Positions 9,129 through 17,206 of a stretch of DNA of 37,593 bases are shown piece after piece; the stretch's first letter is position 1, and each line of letters starts with the position of its first letter. This stretch comes from Desulfobulbaceae bacterium (lineage in GTDB: Bacteria > Desulfobacterota > Desulfobulbia > Desulfobulbales > Desulfobulbaceae). Made by a program: the position numbers and the translations under genes. The stretch lies in assembly GCA_024763055.1 (NCBI GenBank), contig JANTGH010000019.1, positions 1-37,593 of the forward strand, in the 5' to 3' direction. Under the pieces are notes generated by a model. The model ran no database searches, had not been told where the DNA came from, and worked only from the letters and a program-made list of their open reading frames with translations.

Positions 9129-9180
9129 TTGACAGAAACAGAATCCATCTGCTAACATAATAAATGAGTATTCATTCATT
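9129..9180 (+). promoter_or_regulatory. tetR promoter with overlapping palindromic operator
   Basis: A sigma-70-like promoter is visible: TTGACA at 9129-9134, 18 nt, then TAACAT at 9153-9158. Directly downstream is AATGAGTATTCATT (9163-9176), an imperfect palindrome AATGA-N4-TCATT extended by a further CATT. Operators with the TGAATGAAT core are typical of TetR-family regulators of the FadR/AcrR type. Its position between the -10 box and the tetR start (9214) suggests autorepression. Confidence 0.65.
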
Positions 9181-9213
9181 TTCTGCCCTCGCACATTCAA
9201 AAGTTATCACCTG

Positions 9214-9819
9214 ATGAAATCGTCGGACAAGCACACCTCGGACAAGCACAGCAAGATAATAAAGGCCTCGACCAAAGTCTTTGCCAAGAAAGGTTTTTTC
9301 AACGCACGAATTTCCGATATTGCCAAAGAAGCCAAAGTTGCCGATGGAACGATTTACCTGTATTTCAACAACAAATTAGACATATTAATTTCTGTTTTTG
9401 AGCAGGAGATAGGCCGATTGATTGTCCAGGTAACAGCCCTGCTTGAGAAAGAAGACGATCCGAGAAAGATGCTTGAGATCTTTATAAGTAAACATCTTAC
9501 GGAAATGAAAAAAAACAGGAATCTTGCCGAAGTTATTCAAATCGAATTACGACAGACCAATAAACTGATTCGGGACTATAGAAACGACAAATTCAGTGAA
9601 TATCTGAATATTCTTTCCTCAATTATCAGGAAAGGCCAGCAGGAAAATATATTCCGGCAGGATATCATGCCCGGAATTGCCAAAAGGATTATCTTTGGCG
9701 GACTGGATGAAATTGCAAGGATCTGGAGCCTGAAACTCGATACAAAATACACGGTAAATGAAGCGACAAAGCAGATGTCCGACCTCTACCAGTTCGGCAT
9801 ACTCGCCCCTGATGACTGA
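9214..9819 (+). CDS. TetR/AcrR-family transcriptional regulator
   Basis: A 201-residue one-component regulator. Residues 13-58 form the TetR DNA-binding domain (KASTKVFAKKGF, then ISDIAKEAKVADGTIYLYF as the helix-turn-helix). The rest is a helical ligand-binding/dimerisation domain resembling the fatty-acyl-CoA-responsive FadR subgroup by general pattern. No target operon lies beside it: upstream is divergent purD-purE and downstream is a terminator. Autorepression is likely because an AATGA-N4-TCATT palindrome overlaps its promoter region. The stop codon lies within a perfect 32-bp tandem duplication. Ligand and regulon are unknown. Confidence 0.9.
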   Translation: MKSSDKHTSDKHSKIIKASTKVFAKKGFFNARISDIAKEAKVADGTIYLYFNNKLDILISVFEQEIGRLIVQVTALLEKEDDPRKMLEIFISKHLTEMKKNRNLAEVIQIELRQTNKLIRDYRNDKFSEYLNILSSIIRKGQQENIFRQDIMPGIAKRIIFGGLDEIARIWSLKLDTKYTVNEATKQMSDLYQFGILAPDD

Positions 9820-9852
9820 GCCAGTTCGGCATACTCGCCCCTGATGACTGAG
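9789..9852. repeat. Perfect 32-bp tandem duplication across the tetR stop codon
   Basis: Positions 9789-9820 and 9821-9852 are identical and directly adjacent. The unit includes the last codons of tetR and its TGA (9817-9819). Because the first copy keeps the stop, the protein is unchanged and the second copy is untranslated. This looks like a recent slippage or unequal-exchange event. Confidence 0.95.
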
Positions 9853-9945
9853 GCATCTTTTCAATACCAGAGCCAAGCTTTTCAGGTGTTGGCAATCATA
9901 TTAGAATGCTTTGAAAAATTAGCTATTTTGTTCGAGGACAAGAAA

Positions 9946-9998
9946 CAGTGAAAATAAAAAGCGCAGCATATTAGTCACATGTGAGCATTTTTTCACTG
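9946..9998. other. Nested inverted repeats downstream of tetR
   Basis: CAGTGAAAA (9946-9954) and TTTTCACTG (9990-9998) form a 9-bp inverted repeat. Inside the loop is the perfect 10-bp palindrome TCACATGTGA (9975-9984). It lies just before the bidirectional terminator. It may be a folded 3' end of the tetR transcript or a protein-binding palindrome. Confidence 0.5.
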
Positions 9999-10021
9999 TG
10001 ACGCAGTGTTGGTTATGGTTT

Positions 10022-10060
10022 AAAAAACCGGGCATGCATTTTACGCTGGCCCGGTTTTTT
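10022..10060. terminator. Bidirectional rho-independent terminator between tetR and dsrE-like gene
   Basis: AAAAAACCGGGC (10022-10033) and GCCCGGTTTTTT (10049-10060) form a perfect 12-bp stem with a 15-nt loop. The T-run on one strand and the A-run on the other let it terminate both the plus-strand tetR transcript and the minus-strand dsrE-like transcript. Confidence 0.9.
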
Positions 10061-10073
10061 AGTGTTTTGTAAC

Positions 10074-10424
10074 CTAAAAATTAAAGACTTTAGATTCTGC
10101 CGCCATATCTATCAGGTGAGGACCGCCGTCAAGAACCATATTGCTGTTAAATTGTGCTTCATCAAGATTTCTGTTTTGAGCGCAAGGAGTGCAAACTCCT
10201 GTTGTAACTTCATTTTCAATTAAATAAGGGAGATAGTCATCTACACAGTCACCAGTCGTGGTACGAATAGAACCGTCTTTATCACTAATGGCCCAATCAA
10301 CTCCATTGTCAATAAGGAACATATTGACTTGATGTCCTTTAGCATGGGCAATTTTTGCAAACTGAAAGCAACGAGTTGCTTTTTCATTGTCGTCGGATCG
10401 AAGTACAAATAAAAAATTTGCCAT
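10074..10424 (-). CDS. DsrE/DsrF-like family protein
   Basis: A 116-residue small cytoplasmic protein with the alternating strand/helix pattern of the DsrE/F (YchN-like) fold: an N-terminal strand FLFVLRSDD, a helix with AKGHQVNMFLIDNGVDWA, then a GVCTPCAQNR loop (Cys78, Cys81) that corresponds to the family's conserved cysteine region. Proteins of this family carry sulfur as persulfide or act in related redox roles. The individual role is not known. GAGGAT lies just before the ATG. It appears monocistronic: a strong terminator follows, and its leader has a TATAAT box (10450-10455 on the minus strand) next to an inverted repeat. Confidence 0.85.
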   Translation of the reverse strand: MANFLFVLRSDDNEKATRCFQFAKIAHAKGHQVNMFLIDNGVDWAISDKDGSIRTTTGDCVDDYLPYLIENEVTTGVCTPCAQNRNLDEAQFNSNMVLDGGPHLIDMAAESKVFNF

Positions 10425-10449
10425 TTTATCCTCACTCTTTTTACATAAA

Positions 10450-10505
10450 ATTATAAAAGCGTACGGTATACTGCTTCGTACGTGAAAAACATTTGCTCAG
10501 TATAC
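10450..10505 (-). promoter_or_regulatory. Putative promoter and operator of the dsrE-like gene
   Basis: On the minus strand TATAAT lies at 10450-10455, 26 nt before the start codon. No good -35 box is seen 17 nt upstream. Instead GTATACTG (10466-10473) and CAGTATAC (10498-10505) form a perfect 8-bp inverted repeat with a 24-nt spacer whose inner half touches the promoter spacer. CGTACG also occurs twice (10460-10465 and 10477-10482). Together this suggests an activator- or repressor-controlled promoter. Confidence 0.45.
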
Positions 10506-10849
10506 ATCTGCAGGTAGTAATCGCAAGAGGGTAATATGCGCTAAAGAGGCACGTCTTCATGCCGGCACGGAAGTAATATCTTTGTGCCTGCACCGGGGGG
10601 ATGATGCGTATGTTTGCAACAAAAAGTGGTACCGGAAAATAAGTATCGTTTAATTATATACAGCAGTCTGCCACTGAACTGTAAAAATTAAAAACCGGAA
10701 CAATAAACTTCTATTTTTTTCTTTGTGACCGATTTAATATCGAAATTCCAGTTCTGCTCACCCGCAACCATAAGGGTTGCAGGAACTATTTTGAATAAAA
10801 AGTTGGAACCAGACAGCCGCTAGATCCGCATAGTATTGATAGAAGAAGG
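10506..10849. other. Intergenic region between greA and the dsrE-like gene
   Basis: About 340 bp with no recognisable gene. A small hairpin GCAACC/GGTTGC (10764-10769 and 10775-10780), with weak outer pairing, lies about 75 bp past the greA stop and could end the greA transcript, although it lacks a clear U-tract. Nothing else in the stretch was recognised. Confidence 0.5.
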
Positions 10850-11335
10850 TTATACCTCCAGAGATATACTGATTTCAACCAGTTCAAACTCCCTGATACC
10901 TCCGGGAGTTTTAGTTATCACCTCGTCGCCGGGTTCTTTGCCGAGGATCGATCTTCCCAAGGGCGATAGAACGGAAATTGATCCCTTTTTAACATCCGCC
11001 TCTTCCGGTCCAAGGAGCTGATAGGTAATTTCTTCATCAGTATCCATATCCATCAGGGTAACAACCGTCCCGAAAACAGCTCTCTCGGTACTCACTTCTG
11101 AACAGTCAATGACCTCTGCCCGGCCAAGTTTATCTTTCAACTCCATGATACGCCCCTCAATCATACCCTGCCGTTCCTTTGCTGCGTGGTATTCGGCGTT
11201 CTCCTTCAGATCACCATGTTCCCGGGCGACCTCGATTGCCTTGACAACCGCATGTCTATCAACCCGTTCCAGCTGTTCAAGTTCAAGGCGCAATTTTTGG
11301 TTGCCCTGTATTGACATGGGAATACGTTCCACCAT
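10850..11335 (-). CDS. greA: Transcription elongation factor GreA
   Basis: A 161-residue GreA. It enters the RNA polymerase secondary channel and stimulates cleavage of backtracked transcripts. The N-terminus MVERIPMSIQGNQKLRLELE, the coiled-coil segment ending in DLKENAEYHAAKERQ (the acidic D/E tip pair typical of GreA), and the C-terminal FKBP-like domain with SPLGRSILGKEPGDEV are diagnostic. The length matches the family (about 158). GGGAG lies 6 nt before the ATG. It is 30 bp downstream of the TPR gene and probably last in an rpoH/aminotransferase/TPR/greA transcription unit. Confidence 0.97.
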   Translation of the reverse strand: MVERIPMSIQGNQKLRLELEQLERVDRHAVVKAIEVAREHGDLKENAEYHAAKERQGMIEGRIMELKDKLGRAEVIDCSEVSTERAVFGTVVTLMDMDTDEEITYQLLGPEEADVKKGSISVLSPLGRSILGKEPGDEVITKTPGGIREFELVEISISLEV

Positions 11336-11365
11336 CTTTTTCTCCCTTACAATCTGATATTTTAA

Positions 11366-12649
11366 TTACAATTTTTCTAACTCGTTATACCTGCCCTGTT
11401 CTTCAAGCAACGTCGCAAGTTCCTGATAAATCTGTTGATCACCGGGATGTTGCCGGTAAAGGAGCAACAGTACTTCGGTTAATTCTACCTGCTTACCCTG
11501 TTCCCTGAACCAATCCGCTAACTGCTGAAAAACACCTTCACGGTCACTGGTCATCTTTTGTAAATCTTTCCATAACTGCTCGACCTTCCTATTCTCAACA
11601 AGGGCAATAAGATTAAGTGCCATCTCTTTGCGTGTATGATTACGCTGCTTAATCACGTCCTGATTACCAGGAACTAATTCAAGATACAGATAAAAATAAT
11701 CAAGGGCCTTTCCGAAACGACCCATCTGGTCATAGAGGCGGGCCGCTTGAAGAATAAGATCAGCATTGCCGGGATCAAATTTTAGTTGACGCCGAACATG
11801 GACCAAGGCCATTTCAAGGTTCCCCAGTGCCTGATAATACTTTGACAACCAGGAATTGGCCTGGATATCGCCGGGCAGTAAAGCAACAAGCTGCTGATAG
11901 AAACAGGCAGCCTGACCGGGATTGTTTAAGCGTTCTTCAGCGTGTGCAAGTAGACGCAGAAGATCGACATCATCAGGATGCTCCCTTAGAGGCTTTAGGA
12001 GTAAATCTCTTGTTTTTCCGGCCTGCCCAAGCTCAAGAGACAGGCTCCCAGTACGCTTCAGCAGAGATAAATCGCCCGGCTTACGCAACAAGAGCTGTTC
12101 AAGAAGTGGCAATTGCGCTTCCTTGTTCCCCTGTTTGTCCAGGGCCGTAATGAGTCCGGTAAGGGCCTCAAGGGCGTCGGCACCTGCGGGGCGTCCCTCG
12201 TATAATTGTCCGTACTGCTTGATTGCCTGTTCAGTGAGTCCCTCCTGCAGAGAAACCCTGGCACGGGCCAAAAGATATTTCCGGTTTCCAGGGTCATGAA
12301 CAAGAAGCGTATCAAGCTCTTTCCCAGCCTGTTGCCAGCGCTTTTCCCGCACAAGAAGCGACGCATATTCCCATCTCGCCTCATCAACCGTGCTTTTTTC
12401 CTGCAACAAAAGCTCATACTGTACTAATGCCTGACCTATTTTTCCCTTTCGACACAAGGCGCGGGCCTGATCCCAATCAATTTTCCATTGAGGGAGCATG
12501 TTTTTTCCGGAATATTGAATATCACGATCCGGTACAGTCGTTTCCGGTGACAACAAACCTGTTTTTGCATCAACGCTCGTCCCGGCAGAAACAAAGGATT
12601 GGCTGATCAGCAAAACAGATACTACAAATATGAAACGAAGAAAAATCAC
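11366..12649 (-). CDS. Exported TPR-repeat protein
   Basis: A 427-residue protein with an N-terminal signal peptide (about residues 1-22, hydrophobic, ending in VSAG) followed by roughly ten tetratricopeptide-like repeats from about residue 50 to the C-terminus (recurrent A-x-x-L-x-x-x-PG-x-x-x-x-L patterns). TPR arrays are protein-protein scaffolds, so a periplasmic assembly or envelope role is likely. No enzyme domain is visible. The start is GTG with no obvious ribosome binding site, 24 nt after the aminotransferase stop, so translational coupling is possible. A 15-bp direct duplication lies in that junction. Confidence 0.8.
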   Translation of the reverse strand: MIFLRFIFVVSVLLISQSFVSAGTSVDAKTGLLSPETTVPDRDIQYSGKNMLPQWKIDWDQARALCRKGKIGQALVQYELLLQEKSTVDEARWEYASLLVREKRWQQAGKELDTLLVHDPGNRKYLLARARVSLQEGLTEQAIKQYGQLYEGRPAGADALEALTGLITALDKQGNKEAQLPLLEQLLLRKPGDLSLLKRTGSLSLELGQAGKTRDLLLKPLREHPDDVDLLRLLAHAEERLNNPGQAACFYQQLVALLPGDIQANSWLSKYYQALGNLEMALVHVRRQLKFDPGNADLILQAARLYDQMGRFGKALDYFYLYLELVPGNQDVIKQRNHTRKEMALNLIALVENRKVEQLWKDLQKMTSDREGVFQQLADWFREQGKQVELTEVLLLLYRQHPGDQQIYQELATLLEEQGRYNELEKL

Positions 12650-12655
12650 GTAAAT

Positions 12656-12683
12656 TGTTCAGGGCAATTATGTTCAGGGCAAT
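12656..12683. repeat. Short direct duplication at the aminotransferase stop codon
   Basis: TGTTCAGGGCAAT occurs at 12656-12668 and again at 12671-12683 (15-bp period). One copy contains the aminotransferase stop codon (12674-12676, minus strand). The other fills most of the gap before the TPR gene start. Confidence 0.85.
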
Positions 12684-13867
12684 GAGATGGATGCGTAAAA
12701 CGAGGCAATGGTATCGACAACAAAAGAGATTTGCTCCTCTGTAAGTTCAGGATAGATTGGCAGTGCAAGAGTTTCGCGGGCGGCTTTTTCAGCAACCGGG
12801 AAAACCTGATCATTATAATCTTTCACACATTCCTGCTGGTGCAGACAAAGCGGATAATAAATTTCACAGCCAATAGAATGGGCATGAAGATACGAACGCA
12901 GTGCATCTCGATCGGGAACCCGGATAATAAACTGATTATAAATATGATGGTTCTGCTCTTCCGCACCCGGGACATCAGCAAAACTCTCCACCGGTAATTC
13001 GACCGGAGCGTGAAACAACCCCTTATCCATAAATAACTTGCGATAGATCCGGCTGTTTGCCCGACGCATGTCGTGCCATTGTTCAAGATGTCGTAATTTA
13101 ATGGTCAGCACAACAGCCTGTACTGGATCGAGCCTGAAATTACCACCGACACGGGAATGATAATATTTAGGATTGGCTCCGTGATTCCTGCACGAGCGAA
13201 GAATTTCGACAAACTCCTCATCATTTGTGGTGACCAATCCACCATCACCGATCCCGCCTAAATTCTTGCTGGGAAAGAATGAAAAACAACCGGTCAATCC
13301 CATACTGCCGGCCTTTTTCCATTCAATATTACCCTGATCATCGGTAACAGGACAGCAGGCGCCTATCGCCTGGGCAGCATCTTCAACGACCGGCACCTCA
13401 TACTTTCGGGCAAGCTTAAGAATGCGGTCCATGTCAGCACACTGACCAAAAAGATGTATGGGAAGTATTGCTCTGATTCGACTGTTGGCATTCCGCTCCT
13501 GCCAAAGAGCATCCTCAAGAGCAGCCGGATCCATATTGAAGCTCTCCTGATCAATATCAACAAAAACAGGTTTAGCTCCTACCCGCAACACAGCTCCTAT
13601 GGTGGCAAAAAAAGTATAAGGGGTTGTTAAAACTTTATCTCCCGGACCGATACCCATAGCCATCATTGTCATTACAAGGGCGTCTGTACCACTGGAAACA
13701 CCTATCCCAAAATCAGCCTGACAGTACGCTGCAACATCACGTTCAAGGGATGTAACCTCAGGGCCTAAAATATATTGCGTAGAATCAATAACCTTTGTTA
13801 CTGCCTGGATAATATCGTTGCGCAATGTCTTTATCTGTGGGCCCAGATCAAGTAGGGGTACGTTCAT
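12674..13867 (-). CDS. DegT/DnrJ/EryC1/StrS-family PLP-dependent aminotransferase
   Basis: A 397-residue fold-type I aminotransferase of the sugar aminotransferase group, which usually aminates nucleotide-linked keto-sugars for LPS, O-antigen or glycoprotein synthesis. Visible features are the N-terminal PLLDLGPQ, the cofactor-phosphate site SSGTDAL (58-64), PIHLFGQCADM, the PLP ring contact VVEDAAQAIGA, and the Schiff-base lysine K201 in FSFFPSKNLGGIGDGG. The length is typical. No other sugar-nucleotide genes lie nearby, so the substrate cannot be predicted. It sits downstream of rpoH (about 220 bp, with a large hairpin between) and upstream of the TPR gene. An ordinary ribosome binding site was not seen. 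Confidence 0.92.
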   Translation of the reverse strand: MNVPLLDLGPQIKTLRNDIIQAVTKVIDSTQYILGPEVTSLERDVAAYCQADFGIGVSSGTDALVMTMMAMGIGPGDKVLTTPYTFFATIGAVLRVGAKPVFVDIDQESFNMDPAALEDALWQERNANSRIRAILPIHLFGQCADMDRILKLARKYEVPVVEDAAQAIGACCPVTDDQGNIEWKKAGSMGLTGCFSFFPSKNLGGIGDGGLVTTNDEEFVEILRSCRNHGANPKYYHSRVGGNFRLDPVQAVVLTIKLRHLEQWHDMRRANSRIYRKLFMDKGLFHAPVELPVESFADVPGAEEQNHHIYNQFIIRVPDRDALRSYLHAHSIGCEIYYPLCLHQQECVKDYNDQVFPVAEKAARETLALPIYPELTEEQISFVVDTIASFYASISLP

Positions 13868-14002
13868 TCTATTGCAAAATAGTAAAAGGTTAACTTTTTT
13901 ATATATAAATCTAACCAGTTCATCAAAAAGAAAACAAAAATATCACAAAACAACGGGGTTCTCTATTTGCCAACGGGTAACCGTCCACAGGGAGAGAACA
14001 AC

Positions 14003-14063
14003 TTTGCCCATTTGTGCCTGCGCAAGCATACGGGTGCTCCTCAAGCAGGCTCAAATGGGCAAA
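14003..14063. other. Long inverted repeat between rpoH and the aminotransferase gene
   Basis: TTTGCCCATTTG (14003-14014) pairs with CAAATGGGCAAA (14052-14063). After one T-T mismatch, GCCTGC (14016-14021) pairs with GCAGGC (14045-14050). The loop can form a further AGCA/TGCT pairing. This is an 18-bp stem in a 61-nt element, 27 bp past the rpoH stop on the minus strand. No long U-tract follows, so it could be a processing/stability hairpin or attenuator rather than a simple terminator. Confidence 0.75.
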
Positions 14064-14089
14064 AATGAGGTGTTGATGAACGCTTACGC

Positions 14090-15064
14090 CTACTGTTTAC
14101 CACTGCTGCGAACAACCATATTTTCAGCGCTGAACAAATCCTGTATGTCCGGCATATCTCTTTCCAGCTGCTTCTTGAGTTTTTTTAATAAATTTGCCTC
14201 TATCTGGCGAACCCGCTCACGGGAAATTCCAAATTGTTCCGCTATGGTCTGCAGGGTGAGAGGTTCGTCACTGAGAAGTCTGCTCTGTAAGATGACCTGC
14301 TCTTTTTCATTAAGATTGTTACGCATGCCTTCAAGAGTTTCACTAAGTCTGTCACGAATCTCCTGGCTGGCGACCATGTCTTCAATACCAGGGCCCCCCT
14401 GGGGTAAAAAATTCTTTTGCTGGTCTTCAGAATCACTGCGAACCGGAGCTTCAAGAGAAACGTCCCAATTGTCCATTCGCTGACTCATTTCAATAACTTC
14501 GCTTTCCTTGACATTAAGCCTATCAGCAAGCAATTTAATTTCAGGTTTGAATCCCTGAGCTTCCAGTAACTTTCGTTCCTTGTTTAATCCAAAAAACAAC
14601 TTGCGCTGGGCCTGAGTCGTACCGATTTTAACTAAGCGCCAATTGTCCATAATAAATTTTAAGATATATGCCCGGATCCAGTAGGCTGCGTAATAGGAAA
14701 ATTTCACCCCCCGGTAGGGATCAAATTTTTTCGTTGCCTGAACAAGGCCGACATTGCCTTCCTGAATCAGATCCATAAAGTTCTGCATCCAGTACTTCTG
14801 AAAATCCATCGCCACTTTGACCACCAGGCGAAGGTTGGCCGAAACCAGCCTGTATGCCGCATCTGGGTCACCGGTTTCCTGAAAACGGGTTGCAAGCTTT
14901 TCGGTTTCCTCACGGGAAAGCAACTCATATTGACTGATCTCCTGCAAATACCTGTGTAAAGCAGGGTTACTGACCGCAGGCAGGTTTTCCTGATCGGACA
15001 TGGCCACGAGAGGGTGATGCTGCTTTTCCGTCCGGGATGGTTTTATTTTATTTTTTTGGGTCAT
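14090..15064 (-). CDS. rpoH: RNA polymerase sigma-32 factor (RpoH-type)
   Basis: A 324-residue sigma-70-family factor that directs RNA polymerase to heat-shock type promoters. Region 1.2 (PALHRYLQEISQYELLS), region 2 (NLRLVVKVAMDFQ, DLIQEGNVGLVQATKKFDP, FSYYAAYWIRAYI) and region 4 (LTLQTIAEQFGISRERVRQIEANLLKKLK) are all present. The segment QRKLFFGLNKERK corresponds to the RpoH box that separates this group from RpoD. The N-terminal 22 residues are basic and unconserved-looking. The annotated ATG has no close ribosome binding site; AGGAG is 25 nt upstream and better placed for a three-codon leader ORF. It is divergent from lepA. Confidence 0.9.
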   Translation of the reverse strand: MTQKNKIKPSRTEKQHHPLVAMSDQENLPAVSNPALHRYLQEISQYELLSREETEKLATRFQETGDPDAAYRLVSANLRLVVKVAMDFQKYWMQNFMDLIQEGNVGLVQATKKFDPYRGVKFSYYAAYWIRAYILKFIMDNWRLVKIGTTQAQRKLFFGLNKERKLLEAQGFKPEIKLLADRLNVKESEVIEMSQRMDNWDVSLEAPVRSDSEDQQKNFLPQGGPGIEDMVASQEIRDRLSETLEGMRNNLNEKEQVILQSRLLSDEPLTLQTIAEQFGISRERVRQIEANLLKKLKKQLERDMPDIQDLFSAENMVVRSSGKQ

Positions 15065-15066
15065 AT

Positions 15067-15078
15067 TTATTTTGTCAT
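15067..15078 (-). promoter_or_regulatory. Three-codon leader ORF (Met-Thr-Lys-stop) in front of rpoH
   Basis: On the minus strand AGGAG is followed after 10 nt by ATG ACA AAA TAA, which ends 2 nt before the rpoH ATG. The only visible Shine-Dalgarno therefore serves the minimal ORF better than rpoH. This layout would allow reinitiation-coupled translation of rpoH. It is inferred from spacing alone. Confidence 0.4.
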
Positions 15079-15397
15079 AGAAAATATACTCCTGCTGAAC
15101 CTTTACTCATATACAGGACAATAACTTTTCAATATACTCCACTTAACTCTTTTTTTCACTTAAATATCCGGTAAGCAATAATTCTCGTCAGGCGGATTGA
15201 GCAAACCACGCCGGATTGTCTCCTTAAAAAATCGTCCGAGCGACGGATAATGCCTCAGGGAATAACTATTGACCAGTGTCATTTCAGGCAAGGTATGCTA
15301 ATTTATGGATCAATAGGCATGGTGGTTTGTTGGATACCAGCAAAACAGGAGAAGATCAAATCCTGACGAACTCGTAAAAATCACAACGTACTCCAAA
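15079..15397. promoter_or_regulatory. Divergent rpoH/lepA promoter region
   Basis: About 320 bp between divergent rpoH and lepA, with no gene seen. A possible lepA promoter is TTGACC (15269-15274), 19 nt, TATGCT (15294-15299). The spacing is slightly long. GGAG near 15347 is too far from the lepA ATG to be its ribosome binding site. No known riboswitch was recognised. Confidence 0.4.
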
Positions 15398-17206
15398 ATG
15401 ATGACGGAAAATATTAAAAATATACGAAATTTCAGTATTATTGCACACATAGACCATGGAAAATCCACCCTTGCCGATCGTATCATTCAAAGTTGTGACA
15501 TGGTGACAGATCGCGAATTTCAAAATCAATTGCTTGACAACATGGACATTGAACGGGAACGGGGAATTACTATAAAAAGCCAGACGATCTGCCTGCCGTA
15601 TACCGCTGCCGACGGAGAGACATATACCTTGAATCTTGTTGACACTCCCGGACACGTTGACTTCAGTTATGAAGTGTCAAGGGCATTGTCGTCCTGTGAA
15701 GGCGCATTGCTTCTCATTGACGCTGCCCAGGGCATTGAGGCTCAGACTCTGGCCAACCTCTATCTTGCCATGGAAAATGACCTTAAGATTATCCCGGTCA
15801 TCAATAAAATCGACCTGCCCGCGGCTGAACCGGAAAAAGTCGCGGCTTCCATTGAAGAAGACCTGGGACTTGAGGAAGAATCCATCCAAAAGTGTTCCGC
15901 TAAAACCGGCGAGGGCGTCGACAATCTGCTTGAAGCTATTGTCACCCTGCTGCCGCCTCCGGAAGGTGATCCTGATCAACCCCTTGAAGCGCTGATCTTC
16001 GATGCCCAATATGATCCGTACAGGGGAACAGTCATCTCAGTACGCATTATTAATGGTCGTTTAAAAGCCGGGGACACCATTATCTTCATGTCCAACAACG
16101 CCGATTACCGGGTAGAAGAAGTAGGGCTGTTTCATCTTGTGCGTACAAAGCAAAAAGAACTGTCCGCCGGGATGGTCGGCTATATTATTGCCGGGGTAAA
16201 AACCGTGTCCGACACCAGACCAGGCGACACCATTACCTTAAAGGAAAACCCCTGCCCTGCCCCTTTGCCCGGCTTTCGTGAGATCCAGCAGGTCGTGTTT
16301 TCCTCAATTTATCCGATAGCAACGGATGATTATGAAGACCTGGCAACAGCGCTTGAGAAACTCAAACTCAATGACGCCGCTCTTACCTTTCAAAAAGACT
16401 CGTCTGCCGCCCTCGGATTCGGTTTCCGCTGTGGCTTTCTTGGCCTCCTGCATCTTGAAGTCGTACAGGAAAGACTCGAACGGGAGTTTGGCATTTCCCT
16501 CATCCTCACCGTTCCCACGGTTAAATATATTTTCACCCTGCAGGACGGTACGATCAAGGAAGTCGACAATCCCTCCTATTTTCCGGATCCCGGCGCTATC
16601 GATCATGTTGAAGAACCTTTTATCAAGGCAACCATCCATATTCCGGAACGTTACATGGGAGTTGTCATGAACCTGTGCATGGAACGCCGCGGTGAAAACA
16701 CCAACTATCATTACCCCATGCCGGGCAGAATAGAATTTACCTGCGAACTTCCTCTTGCCGAGGTCATCTATGATTTTTATGATAAGTTAAAATCAGTCAC
16801 CCAGGGCTATGGCTCCTTTGACTATGAACTGCTCGATTATCGAAGGGCTGATCTCATTAAATTAGACATTCTGGTCAATGGTGAGCAGGTCGACGCCCTG
16901 TCGCAACTCACCCACCGGGACCGAGCCAGGGAAAGGGGCCTTAAAGCCTGTGAACGTCTGAAAGAGGAAATTCCGAGACAGATGTTTAAAATTGCCATTC
17001 AGGCAGCCATCGGCGGCACCATTATTGCCAGAACAAATATCTCCGCCCTGCGTAAGGACGTGACGGCTAAATGTTACGGGGGTGATATATCGCGGAAACG
17101 AAAACTGCTTGAGAAACAAAAGGCCGGCAAAAAACGGATGAAAACCGTGGGCAACGTTGAAATACCGCAGCGGGCCTTTCTTGCGGTGCTGAAGTCGGAT
17201 CAATAG
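15398..17206 (+). CDS. lepA: Translation elongation factor 4 (LepA)
   Basis: A 602-residue translational GTPase that acts on the ribosome (back-translocation or initiation-stage quality control). The G1 motif AHIDHGKST (16-24), the switch segment ERERGITIKSQTI, G3 DTPGHVDF and G4 NKIDLP are intact. EF-G-like domains III and V follow. The LepA-specific C-terminal domain ends in GGDISRKRKLLEKQKAGKKRMK. The length matches the family (about 600). Two adjacent ATGs are possible starts; neither has a good ribosome binding site. Confidence 0.98.
   Translation: MMTENIKNIRNFSIIAHIDHGKSTLADRIIQSCDMVTDREFQNQLLDNMDIERERGITIKSQTICLPYTAADGETYTLNLVDTPGHVDFSYEVSRALSSCEGALLLIDAAQGIEAQTLANLYLAMENDLKIIPVINKIDLPAAEPEKVAASIEEDLGLEEESIQKCSAKTGEGVDNLLEAIVTLLPPPEGDPDQPLEALIFDAQYDPYRGTVISVRIINGRLKAGDTIIFMSNNADYRVEEVGLFHLVRTKQKELSAGMVGYIIAGVKTVSDTRPGDTITLKENPCPAPLPGFREIQQVVFSSIYPIATDDYEDLATALEKLKLNDAALTFQKDSSAALGFGFRCGFLGLLHLEVVQERLEREFGISLILTVPTVKYIFTLQDGTIKEVDNPSYFPDPGAIDHVEEPFIKATIHIPERYMGVVMNLCMERRGENTNYHYPMPGRIEFTCELPLAEVIYDFYDKLKSVTQGYGSFDYELLDYRRADLIKLDILVNGEQVDALSQLTHRDRARERGLKACERLKEEIPRQMFKIAIQAAIGGTIIARTNISALRKDVTAKCYGGDISRKRKLLEKQKAGKKRMKTVGNVEIPQRAFLAVLKSDQ

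Noticed and set aside
13818-14483. 221-codon plus-strand frame spanning the rpoH end and downstream gap
   Set aside because: Mostly antisense to rpoH and runs across a hairpin; composition is not protein-like.
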